Assembly (NCBI GenBank): GCA_017608505.1
Contig: JAFCFT010000008.1
Span: 1 to 42,706 of the forward strand
Reading direction: 5' to 3'
From: Candidatus Parvarchaeota archaeon
Lineage (GTDB): Archaea; Nanobdellota; Nanobdellia; WJKC01
Length of the DNA stretch: 42,706 nt
The translations under genes and the position numbers were made by a program. Below, one piece after another: positions 14,503-23,499 of this stretch (the stretch's first letter is position 1; each line of letters opens with the position of its first letter). The notes under the pieces were generated by a model. It saw nothing but the letters and a program-made list of their open reading frames with translations. It was not told where the DNA came from and ran no database searches.

Positions 14503-15747
14503 TCAATAAGCTCTTATTTTCAAGATGTCCTTATTAATTTTTATTCCAGACCATGCTTCCAACCTACGAGCTCTGTCTATCTTGCCTTCTTCAAACAACA
14601 ATTTATAAACTGTCTGTATAGTATCTTCTTTAGGTCCAATCCCAGACCATTCTTTTAATCCACAAGCTTCATGATATCTTCCTTTCCTAAACAGCGCTTT
14701 ATAATACGATTGAACTATTGGTTCAGTAAATACAGGATTAATCCCTAACCATTTTTCTAATTTACAAGCTTCATAATACTTTCCTTTCCTAAACAACGCC
14801 TCATAATATTCTTGAATAATGGATCTTGTAAATACAGGTCTTATTCCCGATAATTTCTCCAATTCACGGACCTCATCAATCCATCCTTTTTTAAATAATG
14901 CTTCATAAATTCTCTGAATAGCTGTTTTAGTAAATATAGGTTCTATACCTGACCAGTCATACAATTCACGAGCACTATAAACTAGCCCTTTTGCAATTAA
15001 TACTTTATATCCTTTCTGCACAACATCTTCACTAGGCTTAATCCCAGACCACTCCTCCAATTCACGAGCATCATCAATCCATCTTTTTCCAATTAATACT
15101 TTATAACTTTCCTGGACATTTGTTTCAGTAAATATAGGCTCTATCCCAGACCATTCTTTTAATTTGCGAGCACTGTAAATCTTGCTTTCATTCAGCAATG
15201 ATCTGTATATGTTCTGTATGTTTAAAGAAGAAAGTTCATCCTTGCTTAGGTATTCTAAATAGTTTCCTTGTATTAAATACTCAATTGTCGGCGCATAGCC
15301 GCTTTCAAGCCTCTTTGCAATCTCTTCTTTAAAAACTCTTTTTGCCTGCAGATCTCCTGCTTCTGTAAGTTTCTTTAAGAGCGGAAAAGCAAGATTTGAA
15401 TGAAGAATCCGCGTGTCATATCCGCATTCATACCATGCCTGCAAATTAGAGCAGTGTACTATAAATTCTTCTTTTGGATCGATTTTACAAGTATACGTGA
15501 GATTGTCATATAACTTATTTATCTGTTTGTCTACTTCCGTTGCTTCATCAATAGAATTTATTTCATCGTATTCTGAAATATTATCTGTAGGTATGTTGAA
15601 CACTACGCGCTTGCATTGCATGAATCTTTTGTTATTAACATAGATTTCTGTGCTACCATATTCGAGCCTTAGTTCTAAATAGTCATTTACTAAATAGTCA
15701 TTTATTTTGAATATATCTTGTCTTAGATTTTCTTTGTTTAATTCCAC
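14503..15747 (-). CDS. PPR/TPR-like helical repeat protein, soluble companion
   Basis: A 414-residue protein starting with GTG at 15747. The N-terminal 165 residues are unique and related in style to the larger neighbour (LRLEYGSTEIYVNNKRF, with a HCSNLQAWYECGY segment). About seven repeats of the same family follow, such as IQRIYEALFKKGWIDEVREL with LSGIRP, ending at GIKINKDILKIRAY. No membrane segment is visible. Both genes are read leftward and separated by 15 bases, so they form an operon and probably arose by duplication. A minus-strand TATA-like stretch (about 15770-15780) fits a leaderless start. A role as paired scaffold or nucleic-acid-binding proteins is inference. Confidence 0.72.
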   Translation of the reverse strand: MELNKENLRQDIFKINDYLVNDYLELRLEYGSTEIYVNNKRFMQCKRVVFNIPTDNISEYDEINSIDEATEVDKQINKLYDNLTYTCKIDPKEEFIVHCSNLQAWYECGYDTRILHSNLAFPLLKKLTEAGDLQAKRVFKEEIAKRLESGYAPTIEYLIQGNYLEYLSKDELSSLNIQNIYRSLLNESKIYSARKLKEWSGIEPIFTETNVQESYKVLIGKRWIDDARELEEWSGIKPSEDVVQKGYKVLIAKGLVYSARELYDWSGIEPIFTKTAIQRIYEALFKKGWIDEVRELEKLSGIRPVFTRSIIQEYYEALFRKGKYYEACKLEKWLGINPVFTEPIVQSYYKALFRKGRYHEACGLKEWSGIGPKEDTIQTVYKLLFEEGKIDRARRLEAWSGIKINKDILKIRAY

Positions 15748-15837
15748 GAAATACTTAAGTCGTATATTCTTAAAATAAATTTATATTCTTCTATATTTTA
15801 AAAAGACTTAAAAGTAAGTTGCATCACTTATTCATTT

Positions 15838-16422
15838 ATGGATCTGCTTACTTATGATGAAATCAGGCAAGTTGAACGCAATGAAAGGGAGAAAAAAGCC
15901 TTAATTAAGTTGCCTTCTGATTTTATTGCGCGCTATCTGAATTATGTGAAGGACAAAAGCAGGGTGTTAAGCAAGGAAGACGACAATATTATTGCAAAAA
16001 AAGTAAAAGAGCGCGCTCGCAAAGAATTGTTTAATGCCGAGTCAAGCTTTAAGTCTTTGTTTGAACTAAGAGCAAGAAAAGTCATTGACCAGGCTTTTAT
16101 TGACATAAGAATGGGCACTTCAGGTGTTTTAGACAATATGACTCCTGAAGAAAAGAACTTATACAAAGAAGTAAGGGCTTTAATAGAGGCGCACGAACAG
16201 TCATTATTAAAAGGAGGGGGAAACTTTAAAAAACCCCAAATTAATCCTAAAAAGGATGAGGGGCAAGACCCTTACGTATTAGTAAGGTTTTTAAAGGATG
16301 TCCCTTTATTTGCCTGGAAAGACGGCGAGCTTGGACCTTTCAAAAAAGAGGACGTGGCAAACATCCCAAGGGATTTGGTCCCTGTCCTTAAAAAACAAGG
16401 TTCAATTAAAATTATGGGGTGA
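15838..16422 (+). CDS. gins51: GINS complex subunit (Gins51/Gins15 type)
   Basis: A 194-residue replisome component that links MCM helicase, Cdc45/RecJ-like protein and polymerase in archaea. The N-terminal A-domain is helical (about 1-115, LPSDFIARYLNYVKD). After a low-complexity linker (GGGNFKKPQINPKKDEG) comes the small B-domain, VRFLKDVPLFAWKDGELGPF then KEDVANIPRDLVPVLKKQG, which is characteristic of the GINS family. The A-then-B order marks the Gins51 class. A TATA-like run (15805-15814) fits a leaderless ATG. It heads an operon with S27e, aIF2-alpha and PAC2; similar translation/replication groupings are common in archaea. Confidence 0.87.
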   Translation: MDLLTYDEIRQVERNEREKKALIKLPSDFIARYLNYVKDKSRVLSKEDDNIIAKKVKERARKELFNAESSFKSLFELRARKVIDQAFIDIRMGTSGVLDNMTPEEKNLYKEVRALIEAHEQSLLKGGGNFKKPQINPKKDEGQDPYVLVRFLKDVPLFAWKDGELGPFKKEDVANIPRDLVPVLKKQGSIKIMG

Positions 16423-16426
16423 TGTT

Positions 16427-16612
16427 ATGAATGAGTTGATTAAAGAGCCAACAAGCAAGTTCCTTAAAGTGATATGCAATAGTTGCAAGAACGAACAGAT
16501 AATATTTGGCAAGGCGTCAACAAAAGTTAAATGCATAAAATGCGGTGCAAGGCTTGCAAAACCAAGGGGCGGGAAAGCTGCAATTAAGGCAAAAGTTAAG
16601 GCAGTGCTATGA
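16427..16612 (+). CDS. rps27e: Ribosomal protein S27e
   Basis: A 61-residue zinc-ribbon protein of the small ribosomal subunit. The pattern FLKVICNSCKNEQIIF followed by VKCIKCGARLAKPRGG gives the two CX2C pairs and the conserved C-terminal LAxPxGGKA. An upstream frame is open, but ATG 16427 is preceded by GGGGTGATG and gives the standard family length. It starts 4 bases after gins51 and overlaps the aIF2-alpha start by 4 bases. Confidence 0.95.
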   Translation: MNELIKEPTSKFLKVICNSCKNEQIIFGKASTKVKCIKCGARLAKPRGGKAAIKAKVKAVL

Positions 16613-17379
16613 TAAAGAAAAAAGGTTTGCCAGAAGAAGATGAACTTGTTTTATGCACTGTAAAGACTTTGCTTCCTCACTGCGCTTTTGTCACGCTTGA
16701 CGAGTACGAGTCTTTAGAAGGCATGCTACACATATCTGAAGTGTCTCTTAGAGGCGTTAAAAACATAAAAGACCATTTAAGCGAGGGCAAAAAGCTTGTG
16801 TGCAAAGTCCTAAGAGTAAGCGACAAAGGCGAAGTTGACGTTTCTTTAAAAAGGGTTAAAAAAATTGAGATGAAAAGAAAATTAAATGAGGAGCGAATCA
16901 GCAAGAGGCTTTACAAATTAATTGAGCATGCAATTAAAAAGGCAAAGCTTAAAGTTAAGGTCGATTTAATAGTTGCAAAATTAATTGATGAGTTTGGAAG
17001 TCTTGCAAACCTTTATGAGGAATTAAGAAACAAAGGGGTTTTAGTACTTAAAGAAACAAAGATTAGTCCTGATGTTAGAAAAGTCTTGGAAAAAAGCTTT
17101 AATGAACTTCTTGAGCAGATAAGCGTAAGTATTAAACGCGAGCTTTTAATAACATCTGATGCAGGAGACGGCATTTCTTTAATTAAAAAGCTTTTAAGCA
17201 GTGTAAAAGATGGAGAAGATTATTCTGTTAAAATCATTTATTTAGGAAGCCCAAGATATTCTTTTAAAATTACTTCTAAAAACTATAAGATTGCAGAAAA
17301 TGCGTTCTCAAAAATATATGAAGATTTGACTGAAAAAGCAAAAAAATTAGGTGTTTTGGTGAAGCAAGTTGAAAAATGA
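16609..17379 (+). CDS. eif2a: Translation initiation factor aIF2 alpha subunit
   Basis: A 256-residue protein with the three-part layout of e/aIF2-alpha: an N-terminal S1 RNA-binding domain (about 8-80, LLPHCAFVTLDEY, GMLHISEVS, VDVSLKRV), a middle helical domain (about 90-170), and a C-terminal alpha/beta domain (about 175-256) that binds aIF2-gamma. It helps place initiator tRNA on the ribosome. The 4-base overlap with rps27e repeats the conserved archaeal order S27e-aIF2-alpha. The frequent next gene, nop10, is not present; PAC2 follows directly. Confidence 0.93.
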   Translation: MIKKKGLPEEDELVLCTVKTLLPHCAFVTLDEYESLEGMLHISEVSLRGVKNIKDHLSEGKKLVCKVLRVSDKGEVDVSLKRVKKIEMKRKLNEERISKRLYKLIEHAIKKAKLKVKVDLIVAKLIDEFGSLANLYEELRNKGVLVLKETKISPDVRKVLEKSFNELLEQISVSIKRELLITSDAGDGISLIKKLLSSVKDGEDYSVKIIYLGSPRYSFKITSKNYKIAENAFSKIYEDLTEKAKKLGVLVKQVEK

Positions 17380-18148
17380 TTCTAAATTCAGCATAATTAA
17401 AACTGAAAAATTTAAGAAATTTGAAAATGCTATTTTAATTGAAGGTTTGCCTGGAATAGCAAATGTTTCAAGAATATGTGTGGATTTTCTTATTGAAAAG
17501 CTTGAAGCAGACAAGTTGTGCGATATATACTCGAACGCATTTCCAAACTCAGTAATAGTTACTGAGGATTCAAGCATTAAACTGTTTAAAGTAGAGCTTT
17601 ATCATTCAAGAGTCAATGAAAAAGATTTAATATTTTTAATAGGAGACATCCAGCCTTCAAATGACAAAGACAGCTATGACCTTGCTCAATACATATTAAA
17701 TCTTTGCAAAGAGCTTGGCGTAAAAACTGTGATTACTCTTGGAGGCGCAGGCATAAGCGAAGGGCCTAATATAAGCAGGGTTCATGGCGTTGCGACTGAC
17801 AAGTCTTTTATAAAACAGCTTAAGCCTTTAGGAGTTGTTTTTGACGGGAATGACACAATTAAATTAATAGTTGGCGCTGCAGGCTTGCTGTTAGGTCTTG
17901 GCGAGCTTATGGGTTTTTCAGGCTTTTCCCTTCTTGTAGAGACAATTAGCCATCCTCAGCACATTGGCATTAAAGAGGCAAGGGCGATATTAAAAATCCT
18001 AATTAAATATCTTAATCTAGACATATCATTAAAAGACTTGGATGAGGAGATTAAAGATATAGAAGAAGAAATCAAGGCAGAAGCGCAGATGGCGCGCGAA
18101 GCAAGAAAACAGCAATTAATGGCAATAAAACCGCGCTACATAGGGTAA
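17369..18148 (+). CDS. PAC2-family protein (proteasome assembly chaperone-like)
   Basis: A 259-residue protein of the PAC2 family, whose archaeal members are often encoded beside aIF2-alpha and are related to eukaryotic proteasome assembly chaperone 2. Typical segments are AILIEGLPGIANVSRICVDF, FLIGDIQPSNDKDSYDLA, VITLGGAGISEGPNISRVHG and GAAGLLLGLGELMGFSGFSL. The C-terminus is a charged coiled-coil tail (DEEIKDIEEEIKAEAQMARE). The only usable start is TTG 17369, since an in-frame stop lies just upstream; it overlaps the aIF2-alpha end by 11 bases, suggesting coupling. The stop abuts the stop of the convergent lipoprotein gene with no bases between. Confidence 0.85.
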   Translation: MKNDSKFSIIKTEKFKKFENAILIEGLPGIANVSRICVDFLIEKLEADKLCDIYSNAFPNSVIVTEDSSIKLFKVELYHSRVNEKDLIFLIGDIQPSNDKDSYDLAQYILNLCKELGVKTVITLGGAGISEGPNISRVHGVATDKSFIKQLKPLGVVFDGNDTIKLIVGAAGLLLGLGELMGFSGFSLLVETISHPQHIGIKEARAILKILIKYLNLDISLKDLDEEIKDIEEEIKAEAQMAREARKQQLMAIKPRYIG

Positions 18149-19294
18149 TTATTGATTTACAAAAATTGTTATTGTTTTTCCAAAGTCCCTTGTGTCAACC
18201 ATGTAGCCAAAGTCTCCTTTTACAGCAACTTTGTCAACAGTTACATCGCTTACTAGTGGTCTTCTAAAGCTTAATATTATTCTTGTTTCTTCTCCTCTTA
18301 CAAGCCACAAGTCCTGCATTGCGCTGTAAAGCAAAGTGCACAAAGTGCTGTTTTCCCCAGTTGCGCAGTTTGAATCATCCATTAGTTTGCTTACTTTGTC
18401 ATAATTAAGAGCGTATGTAATTACGTCTTCTTCAGGTTTTACAGTCTTTTCCCATATTTCAACTTCTGAGCCTTCGCTTGTCTTTCCAGTAACATTAAAG
18501 GTTTCAATCCAAGAATCAGGAACTTGCACGATTAGATTGTTTATTTTGTACGCTTTTTTTGGATTTTCTTTGTATTTGACGTCCCCAAGCCCTTTGTTCT
18601 TTATTATTATTGTAATTGAAAACTCCTGTCCGCACGAGGAAGTGCAGTCGCTGTCATAACAGTCAGTTAAGCCGTCTCCGTCATTGTCAAAAGAATCGTA
18701 GCAAAAGCCGGATTCGTCATTAAGCCCGCCAACGCATTCTCCTTTTTTGCAAGGCGTTTTTTCAGGGCTTATAGTCCTTATTGGGCTTCCTGACTCTAAG
18801 TCAACATGCAAAGGCGACATTGCATTTTGCTTTGAGAGTGCAGGATTTTCTCCAGAGTAATCTTCAGGTATAAAACTTACTTGTTCATATCCTGAAAAAT
18901 TGTAAAGATAGTATATTCTTGAGTTTATTTGATAATTTGTGATTGCAGAGCCAAGCTTTTCTGCTTTAAGTATCCAAAACATGAAGTCTTCAAGCCCAGG
19001 AAGTATCTCCACTATGTAGGGCTTTTCAGAAACTTTTTCTAGTTCTCCATACCCGTATATTATTGCAGAAATATTTCTTGCTTGAAAGTCTCCTATATTC
19101 TTAAAATTTATTTTTATTTCTGTTGTTTCTTTAAGGCTTAAAGAGTTTCTTGTGCTGGTGTAATTTGTTATTGTAAGGCCGCGCCCCTTGCCAAAAAGGA
19201 CTGATGGTTGCTCTTGCTCTTCTTCTGTTTGAACGCATCCAGAAATTATTACACTTAAAATTAATAAAATTAAAAGAGGGAAAAATTTTTTCAA
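18149..19294 (-). CDS. Surface lipoprotein with calcium-loop-like motif (envelope operon, last gene)
   Basis: A 381-residue exported lipoprotein. The signal peptide FPLLILLILSVIISGCVQ has a lipobox Cys at residue 20, followed by an acidic linker. It has two Ig/CARDB-like beta domains (TTEIKINFKNIGDFQARNIS; FSITIIIKNKGLGDVKYKEN). Between them lies SFDNDGDGLTDCYDSDC, a DxDxDG-type calcium-binding loop flanked by cysteines. It shares with the next two genes a block ending in FWIL/FWNIK then a Y-x-x-R-x-Y-Y strand, so the three lipoproteins are related. Two bases separate it from the preceding gene. Function unknown; an anchored outer-face structural or binding role is inferred. Confidence 0.78.
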   Translation of the reverse strand: MKKFFPLLILLILSVIISGCVQTEEEQEQPSVLFGKGRGLTITNYTSTRNSLSLKETTEIKINFKNIGDFQARNISAIIYGYGELEKVSEKPYIVEILPGLEDFMFWILKAEKLGSAITNYQINSRIYYLYNFSGYEQVSFIPEDYSGENPALSKQNAMSPLHVDLESGSPIRTISPEKTPCKKGECVGGLNDESGFCYDSFDNDGDGLTDCYDSDCTSSCGQEFSITIIIKNKGLGDVKYKENPKKAYKINNLIVQVPDSWIETFNVTGKTSEGSEVEIWEKTVKPEEDVITYALNYDKVSKLMDDSNCATGENSTLCTLLYSAMQDLWLVRGEETRIILSFRRPLVSDVTVDKVAVKGDFGYMVDTRDFGKTITIFVNQ

Positions 19295-19296
19295 TT

Positions 19297-20376
19297 TTAA
19301 CCACCTGGCTTAAACACTGTTAGCTCGAATTCATCGCTTTCGACGCAGTAGTCATATGTAGCCTCTACTTCTATCTTTTCTATCACTTCTTCTGAAGACA
19401 GCAGGTTGGTTACATTAAGTCTTGTGTTAATGAATGTTTCTTTTCCAAATACTGTCATGTTTTCAATGTAGCATTCATAATACCTTTCTTCTGCATTGTA
19501 TGAAACTGGGTACCCTGTGTTTGGGTCTAATTGCGAGTTATTGCACACTAAGTCCCCTGCTTCCAAAGGTTTTCTAGGGTCCCTTACAGGACTGTTGTAT
19601 TCTTCAAGTATGTCAAATGTTCCTGCTCTTTCCACTGCACAGTCTGGATCAGCATCGTCTATTAAGCCGTCGCCATCATTGTCTTCTCCATCTCCGCAAA
19701 GCACTTCTTGCGGAGATATGTTTCCAACTTTTAGGTTTCTGTCATATATTCTTATTGTCACTTTTGTAATGTTTGCTACCGCATCTCCTGGAAGATTCAT
19801 TGGCCCAAATCTTCCTGTGTATGCATTTTGTATTGAAATGCTTACTGGAATTTCTGCGCTTATTTGCTCGTTTCTTATAAATGACTTGTCAAGCCCTGAA
19901 AAGGTTATTGCTGCAGGCCCTGTATCTGCGCCTTGGTTAACTTCTGTTTCTATGTCAAAACTGTTTACAAGGCCGATTTCGTGCCAAGCTGTTTGCGTGT
20001 ATTGGAAACAAAGCCTTACTCTGTTTTTGTATGCTGTTCCAGGGGTTGCAGACTTGCTGACTCTTATTGTCCATGTTGCTCTTGCAGTTGCATTAGGATT
20101 GTCTTGCACTTCAGCGCCAAGCGATGCTTCTCCAGGAGGACTGTATGTTAATTCTCCAAAGCTTCTGACAAGCTTTGCTTTGGGGTATTTTAATGGGTTG
20201 TCAAAAAAATTATTAACGCTTGTTCTTAATTGAACTGTTCCTCCTGCCTGCATCTGCTTGCTGCTTAATTCGTTAGTAATTTTTATCCCTGTTGTAATTT
20301 CCTGCCTTGCTCCTACGCATCCTGATATTAATGCTATTATTCCCAAAATTGCAAGTATTGTCGCATTTTTTTTCAT
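19297..20376 (-). CDS. Surface lipoprotein with calcium-loop-like motif (envelope operon)
   Basis: A 359-residue lipoprotein with signal peptide ATILAILGIIALISGCVG (lipobox Cys20). The exported part has a first beta domain (GGTVQLRTSVNNFFDNP) with the shared ATWTIRVSK...Y-x-N-R block. It also has a calcium-loop-like segment LCGDGEDNDGDGLIDDADPD and a last beta domain (EVIEKIEVEATYDYCVESDE) like the ends of its neighbours. It sits 12 bases after the preceding lipoprotein gene and 2 bases before the next. No enzymatic motif is visible. Confidence 0.78.
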   Translation of the reverse strand: MKKNATILAILGIIALISGCVGARQEITTGIKITNELSSKQMQAGGTVQLRTSVNNFFDNPLKYPKAKLVRSFGELTYSPPGEASLGAEVQDNPNATARATWTIRVSKSATPGTAYKNRVRLCFQYTQTAWHEIGLVNSFDIETEVNQGADTGPAAITFSGLDKSFIRNEQISAEIPVSISIQNAYTGRFGPMNLPGDAVANITKVTIRIYDRNLKVGNISPQEVLCGDGEDNDGDGLIDDADPDCAVERAGTFDILEEYNSPVRDPRKPLEAGDLVCNNSQLDPNTGYPVSYNAEERYYECYIENMTVFGKETFINTRLNVTNLLSSEEVIEKIEVEATYDYCVESDEFELTVFKPGG

Positions 20377-20388
20377 TTTATTACCTCT

Positions 20389-21471
20389 TTATTTTATTGG
20401 GAAGACTTTTATTGTGGTGTAGCCTTCCTTTAGGTACGTATAAGTTATATATACTGTAAAGGTTAAAATCTTTTGTGGTTCATAAAAATCCTTTGAATTG
20501 AATATGACGGGCAGGCTTATTGTCTGCACCCCGCTGTTTATATCTTCGCTTTTTATGACCTTTACGTATTGCCCAGAGCCGCCTTTTAGTTCAGGGTATG
20601 TGTTTGCAAGCTCGTCATATTTTGTCTTGTTTTCTTCAATCAGTTCGCTTGGTTTTACCCATCCGTAGTCTTCTGCTTTTCCGCTGTCATATGTCACTTT
20701 TGTATCATCAGGCTTTTTTACAACAATTATCATGTCTGTTCCAGATTTTAATATGCCTTCTCCTTGGTTGTTTATATCAAAATTTAGATTTATGCTGACA
20801 TCTCCGCCATCTTCAAGATAAACAAAAGGCTCTTGCGTTTTGCTTGTAAGTTTTATTTCTCCAGCGCTGCTTGTTTGCTTGCCGCTTATAGTCACAGGCC
20901 CTTCTTCGCTTTGCCTTAAAAATTCGTCCTGGCTTATTCCAGCAATTGTCTTTGTAATAACCATTGAATAATCATAAGAAAGCGTGTAATAAACCCTTTG
21001 TTCATACTGCATTTTTCCTATCTGCCCCTCGCTTGGCGCTTTTATGTTCCAAAAAAATTGAACCTCTTCGTCAGGAAACATCATGTTTACTTTATGCGCT
21101 TTGTAAGGCACTCCGTAGTCATCATAAAACTGGTTGCACAACACAGTTCTTGGCAACACCGGGTCTTTGTCCTCTCCGCATTCATGAAGCAAAAAAGGTT
21201 TTACATTTTCAAGACTTACTATTATGTTTTTGGCATTGCTTCCTCCTGCGTGGTTTCTTACTGCCATTAAAATGTAATTATATGTTCCTGCAACCATGTT
21301 ATCCACCGCAGTTTTAAACTGCGTGACGCCAAGGCCTTGTTTTGGGGAAAGCACTTTTTCCTCTTTTGTTATAGTTCCTCCAAGCCCCAAGTTGCTAAGC
21401 AAATTGCTTACTCCTGTGCACCCGCTTATCAATACAATTCCTGCAACTGCTAGCAACAATTCTTTTTTCAT
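20389..21471 (-). CDS. Surface lipoprotein (envelope operon)
   Basis: With ATG 21471 as start the protein has 360 residues; the frame is open to a TTG at 21480, but the ATG overlaps the upstream stop by 4 bases (ATGA), which favours it. Signal peptide KKELLLAVAGIVLISGCTG with lipobox Cys18. A glycine-rich spacer (NLLSNLGLGGTITKEEK) precedes beta domains. The shared block is VQFFWNIKAPSEG...YEQRVYYTLSYDYS, followed later by VSINLNFDINNQGEGILKSG. Unlike its two neighbours it lacks the DxDxDG loop. Part of the same leftward operon. Confidence 0.78.
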   Translation of the reverse strand: MKKELLLAVAGIVLISGCTGVSNLLSNLGLGGTITKEEKVLSPKQGLGVTQFKTAVDNMVAGTYNYILMAVRNHAGGSNAKNIIVSLENVKPFLLHECGEDKDPVLPRTVLCNQFYDDYGVPYKAHKVNMMFPDEEVQFFWNIKAPSEGQIGKMQYEQRVYYTLSYDYSMVITKTIAGISQDEFLRQSEEGPVTISGKQTSSAGEIKLTSKTQEPFVYLEDGGDVSINLNFDINNQGEGILKSGTDMIIVVKKPDDTKVTYDSGKAEDYGWVKPSELIEENKTKYDELANTYPELKGGSGQYVKVIKSEDINSGVQTISLPVIFNSKDFYEPQKILTFTVYITYTYLKEGYTTIKVFPIK

Positions 21472-23450
21472 ATTACGCAATCCCTCACTTCAAATGACGC
21501 ATCCTGCGTGACTTTGTAAGTATATAATATATCTCCTCTTATTATTGCAGTCCATCTTAAAGATTCTTCGTAAGGTATGTGCAGATTGCATGTTGCAGTT
21601 TGGATCAAATATTTTGTGGAAAGATTTCCGTTGTAAAAACATATTGCGTAATTATTTTTTAATTCTTCATCATTTAGCGACTTGTCAAAATTAAGGGTAA
21701 AGTTGCCTACTTTGTTGTCTTTGAACTTTTTTAATCCTTTCAGACTTGATGCACAAGTTTCTTCTGCGCAGTCATAATCTGCATCTGCGCCTTTATATTC
21801 CATGCAAGTCCAGTCGCTACTTTTGCAGGAAGTGTCCTCAAGCAAGTTTGTTGGTATTAGCAAATATGCTGAATAAAATCTGTCAACTTCACCATTTCCA
21901 GTGTTTACTATTGATGCTATTAAAGTTACGTCTGCGCCTTCATCTTTTTCAACCCACACAGGCTGTTCAAATCCTCCAAGAGAAATCTCTATTGGTCCTA
22001 CGCTCGTTATTGAGGGCCTAACTCCTCCTGCAAGCGTTCCTTGCATGTATTTGTCTCTTGCGTAATCTGCTTGTATTATTTCTATAGGCAGTATTGAACG
22101 CGCCTGAAATGCTGTTGTTGCCACAACATCAAAATAACATCTATGCGAAGGAAGAACATCGCTTCCGCTTCCTCCTGTATATGCAAAGTCGCAGTTGGGC
22201 CAGCAAGGAATCTGCCCCCAAAATTCTATATTCTCGCTAGTGGGTCCTGGTATGGGCGAGACCATGCATGATTTGCTTACTGTTGAGCCTGGCGCTATTT
22301 TAATATTCTTCCATTTGCAGGGGTCGCTTGTCCCTGGCACATACGTTTTTACAGCATCTTGCTGGCATATGGCAGGATTGCTTGCCCCTTCTTCTTTTTT
22401 TATTTCAAGGGTTATGTCGTCAATAAAGACATTTCCTGTATTTTTTATTTTTCCAATTATTGTGTAAGTGGAGTGATTGTAACATCCTGTTTTAGGTATC
22501 GCTTCAAATTGCGTAACATATGCAATATTTGGCGGCGCTGCAGTTGTTGTTACTTCTCTTTGCGTAGGCGGTTTTAGCTGCGCTTGAAGAGCCAGCTTTG
22601 GATTTAATATCATGTCAAATATGCTTCCAGTCCCTCCGCTTGATGCGCCTCCTTGCAAACTGTGCATCACTTGGTCTATTGTGCCCCCTATCATTGTGCC
22701 TCCCATAATCATTGCATATGCAAGGCCTACAAAAATCATAAGCCCCAGCGCGCCAAGACCTGGAAGCAATTTTGCATATTTTCCTCCTGGAAGGACATCA
22801 TTTGGGTACCCTATTGTCCAGCTAGCTAAATATCCGCAAATTATAAGCGCTCCAATGAAAATATACTTTATGACTTCAGTAAGCACAAGCGCTGTAATAA
22901 GTATTATAAATCCAAAAATTCCAACCCACAGTTTTTCAGTAGGTCTTTCATCAAGAAATGGTGTTATTAAATTCATAAAGCAGACTGAAATTACAGTGAT
23001 TGCAAATCCCACAAGCAAATCCATGCCCCACATAGGCACAAACGCGCTTAAATAGCCTCTTGTAATTATTGCGCCTATTACTGCGCCTCCCATTACAACA
23101 TATCTTTGCGCGCCATATGCTTCTTTGCCTTCTTCAACAGTTTTTTTCCTAAGAGAAGCCGCTATAGCAATGCCTAAAAATATAAGTCCTAAAAAAAGCG
23201 TTAACGCGCCCCAAAAAGGAATCATTATTAAAATAAATGCTCCAAGATAAAATCCCATTATAAATACAGGCGTTTCAAACCAATGCTCGCCCCCTCTTGC
23301 TTTTCTTTCTTCTCTTGCTCTCATTCTCTCTAATTTTAATCTTTCCCTTTCTTTTGCTCTTTTTTCTGCACCTAAAGGCGCTCCGCAGTACACGCAATAA
23401 TTACTGTCATCTGGATTTCCTTGTCCGCACTCAGGACATGTAATTGCCAT
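21468..23450 (-). CDS. Zinc-ribbon, multi-pass membrane protein with large exported beta domain
   Basis: A 660-residue protein with three parts. The first is a cytoplasmic zinc ribbon (C5, C8, C19, C22: ITCPECGQ, YCVYCGAP) and a basic helix (AKERERLKLERMRAREERKA). The second is about eight hydrophobic segments between residues 57 and 265 (for example VFIMGFYLGAFILIMIPFWG). The third is an exported C-terminal half with Ig/CARDB-like repeats (TLIASIVNTGNGEVDRFYSA) and several cysteines. Its C-terminal domain resembles the three lipoproteins encoded next, so one paralogue appears fused to a membrane and zinc-ribbon module. It may be the membrane platform of the complex (inference). A TATA-like run near 23470-23480 suggests an internal promoter. 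Confidence 0.75.
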   Translation of the reverse strand: MAITCPECGQGNPDDSNYCVYCGAPLGAEKRAKERERLKLERMRAREERKARGGEHWFETPVFIMGFYLGAFILIMIPFWGALTLFLGLIFLGIAIAASLRKKTVEEGKEAYGAQRYVVMGGAVIGAIITRGYLSAFVPMWGMDLLVGFAITVISVCFMNLITPFLDERPTEKLWVGIFGFIILITALVLTEVIKYIFIGALIICGYLASWTIGYPNDVLPGGKYAKLLPGLGALGLMIFVGLAYAMIMGGTMIGGTIDQVMHSLQGGASSGGTGSIFDMILNPKLALQAQLKPPTQREVTTTAAPPNIAYVTQFEAIPKTGCYNHSTYTIIGKIKNTGNVFIDDITLEIKKEEGASNPAICQQDAVKTYVPGTSDPCKWKNIKIAPGSTVSKSCMVSPIPGPTSENIEFWGQIPCWPNCDFAYTGGSGSDVLPSHRCYFDVVATTAFQARSILPIEIIQADYARDKYMQGTLAGGVRPSITSVGPIEISLGGFEQPVWVEKDEGADVTLIASIVNTGNGEVDRFYSAYLLIPTNLLEDTSCKSSDWTCMEYKGADADYDCAEETCASSLKGLKKFKDNKVGNFTLNFDKSLNDEELKNNYAICFYNGNLSTKYLIQTATCNLHIPYEESLRWTAIIRGDILYTYKVTQDASFEVRDCVI

Positions 23451-23499
23451 TTATTTTATTAACACTTTCTTTATTTATTATGTCTTCGGTTAGGAAATT

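Noticed and set aside
12450..15200. Regularly spaced DNA repeats that could suggest a CRISPR array or satellite
   Set aside because: The period of 96-102 bases matches 32-34 codons, both genes stay open throughout, and there are no short identical repeats with unrelated spacers.
19496..20233. Plus-strand open frame of 245 codons
   Set aside because: Antisense to a lipoprotein gene with signal peptide and lipobox; no promoter or protein-like domain.
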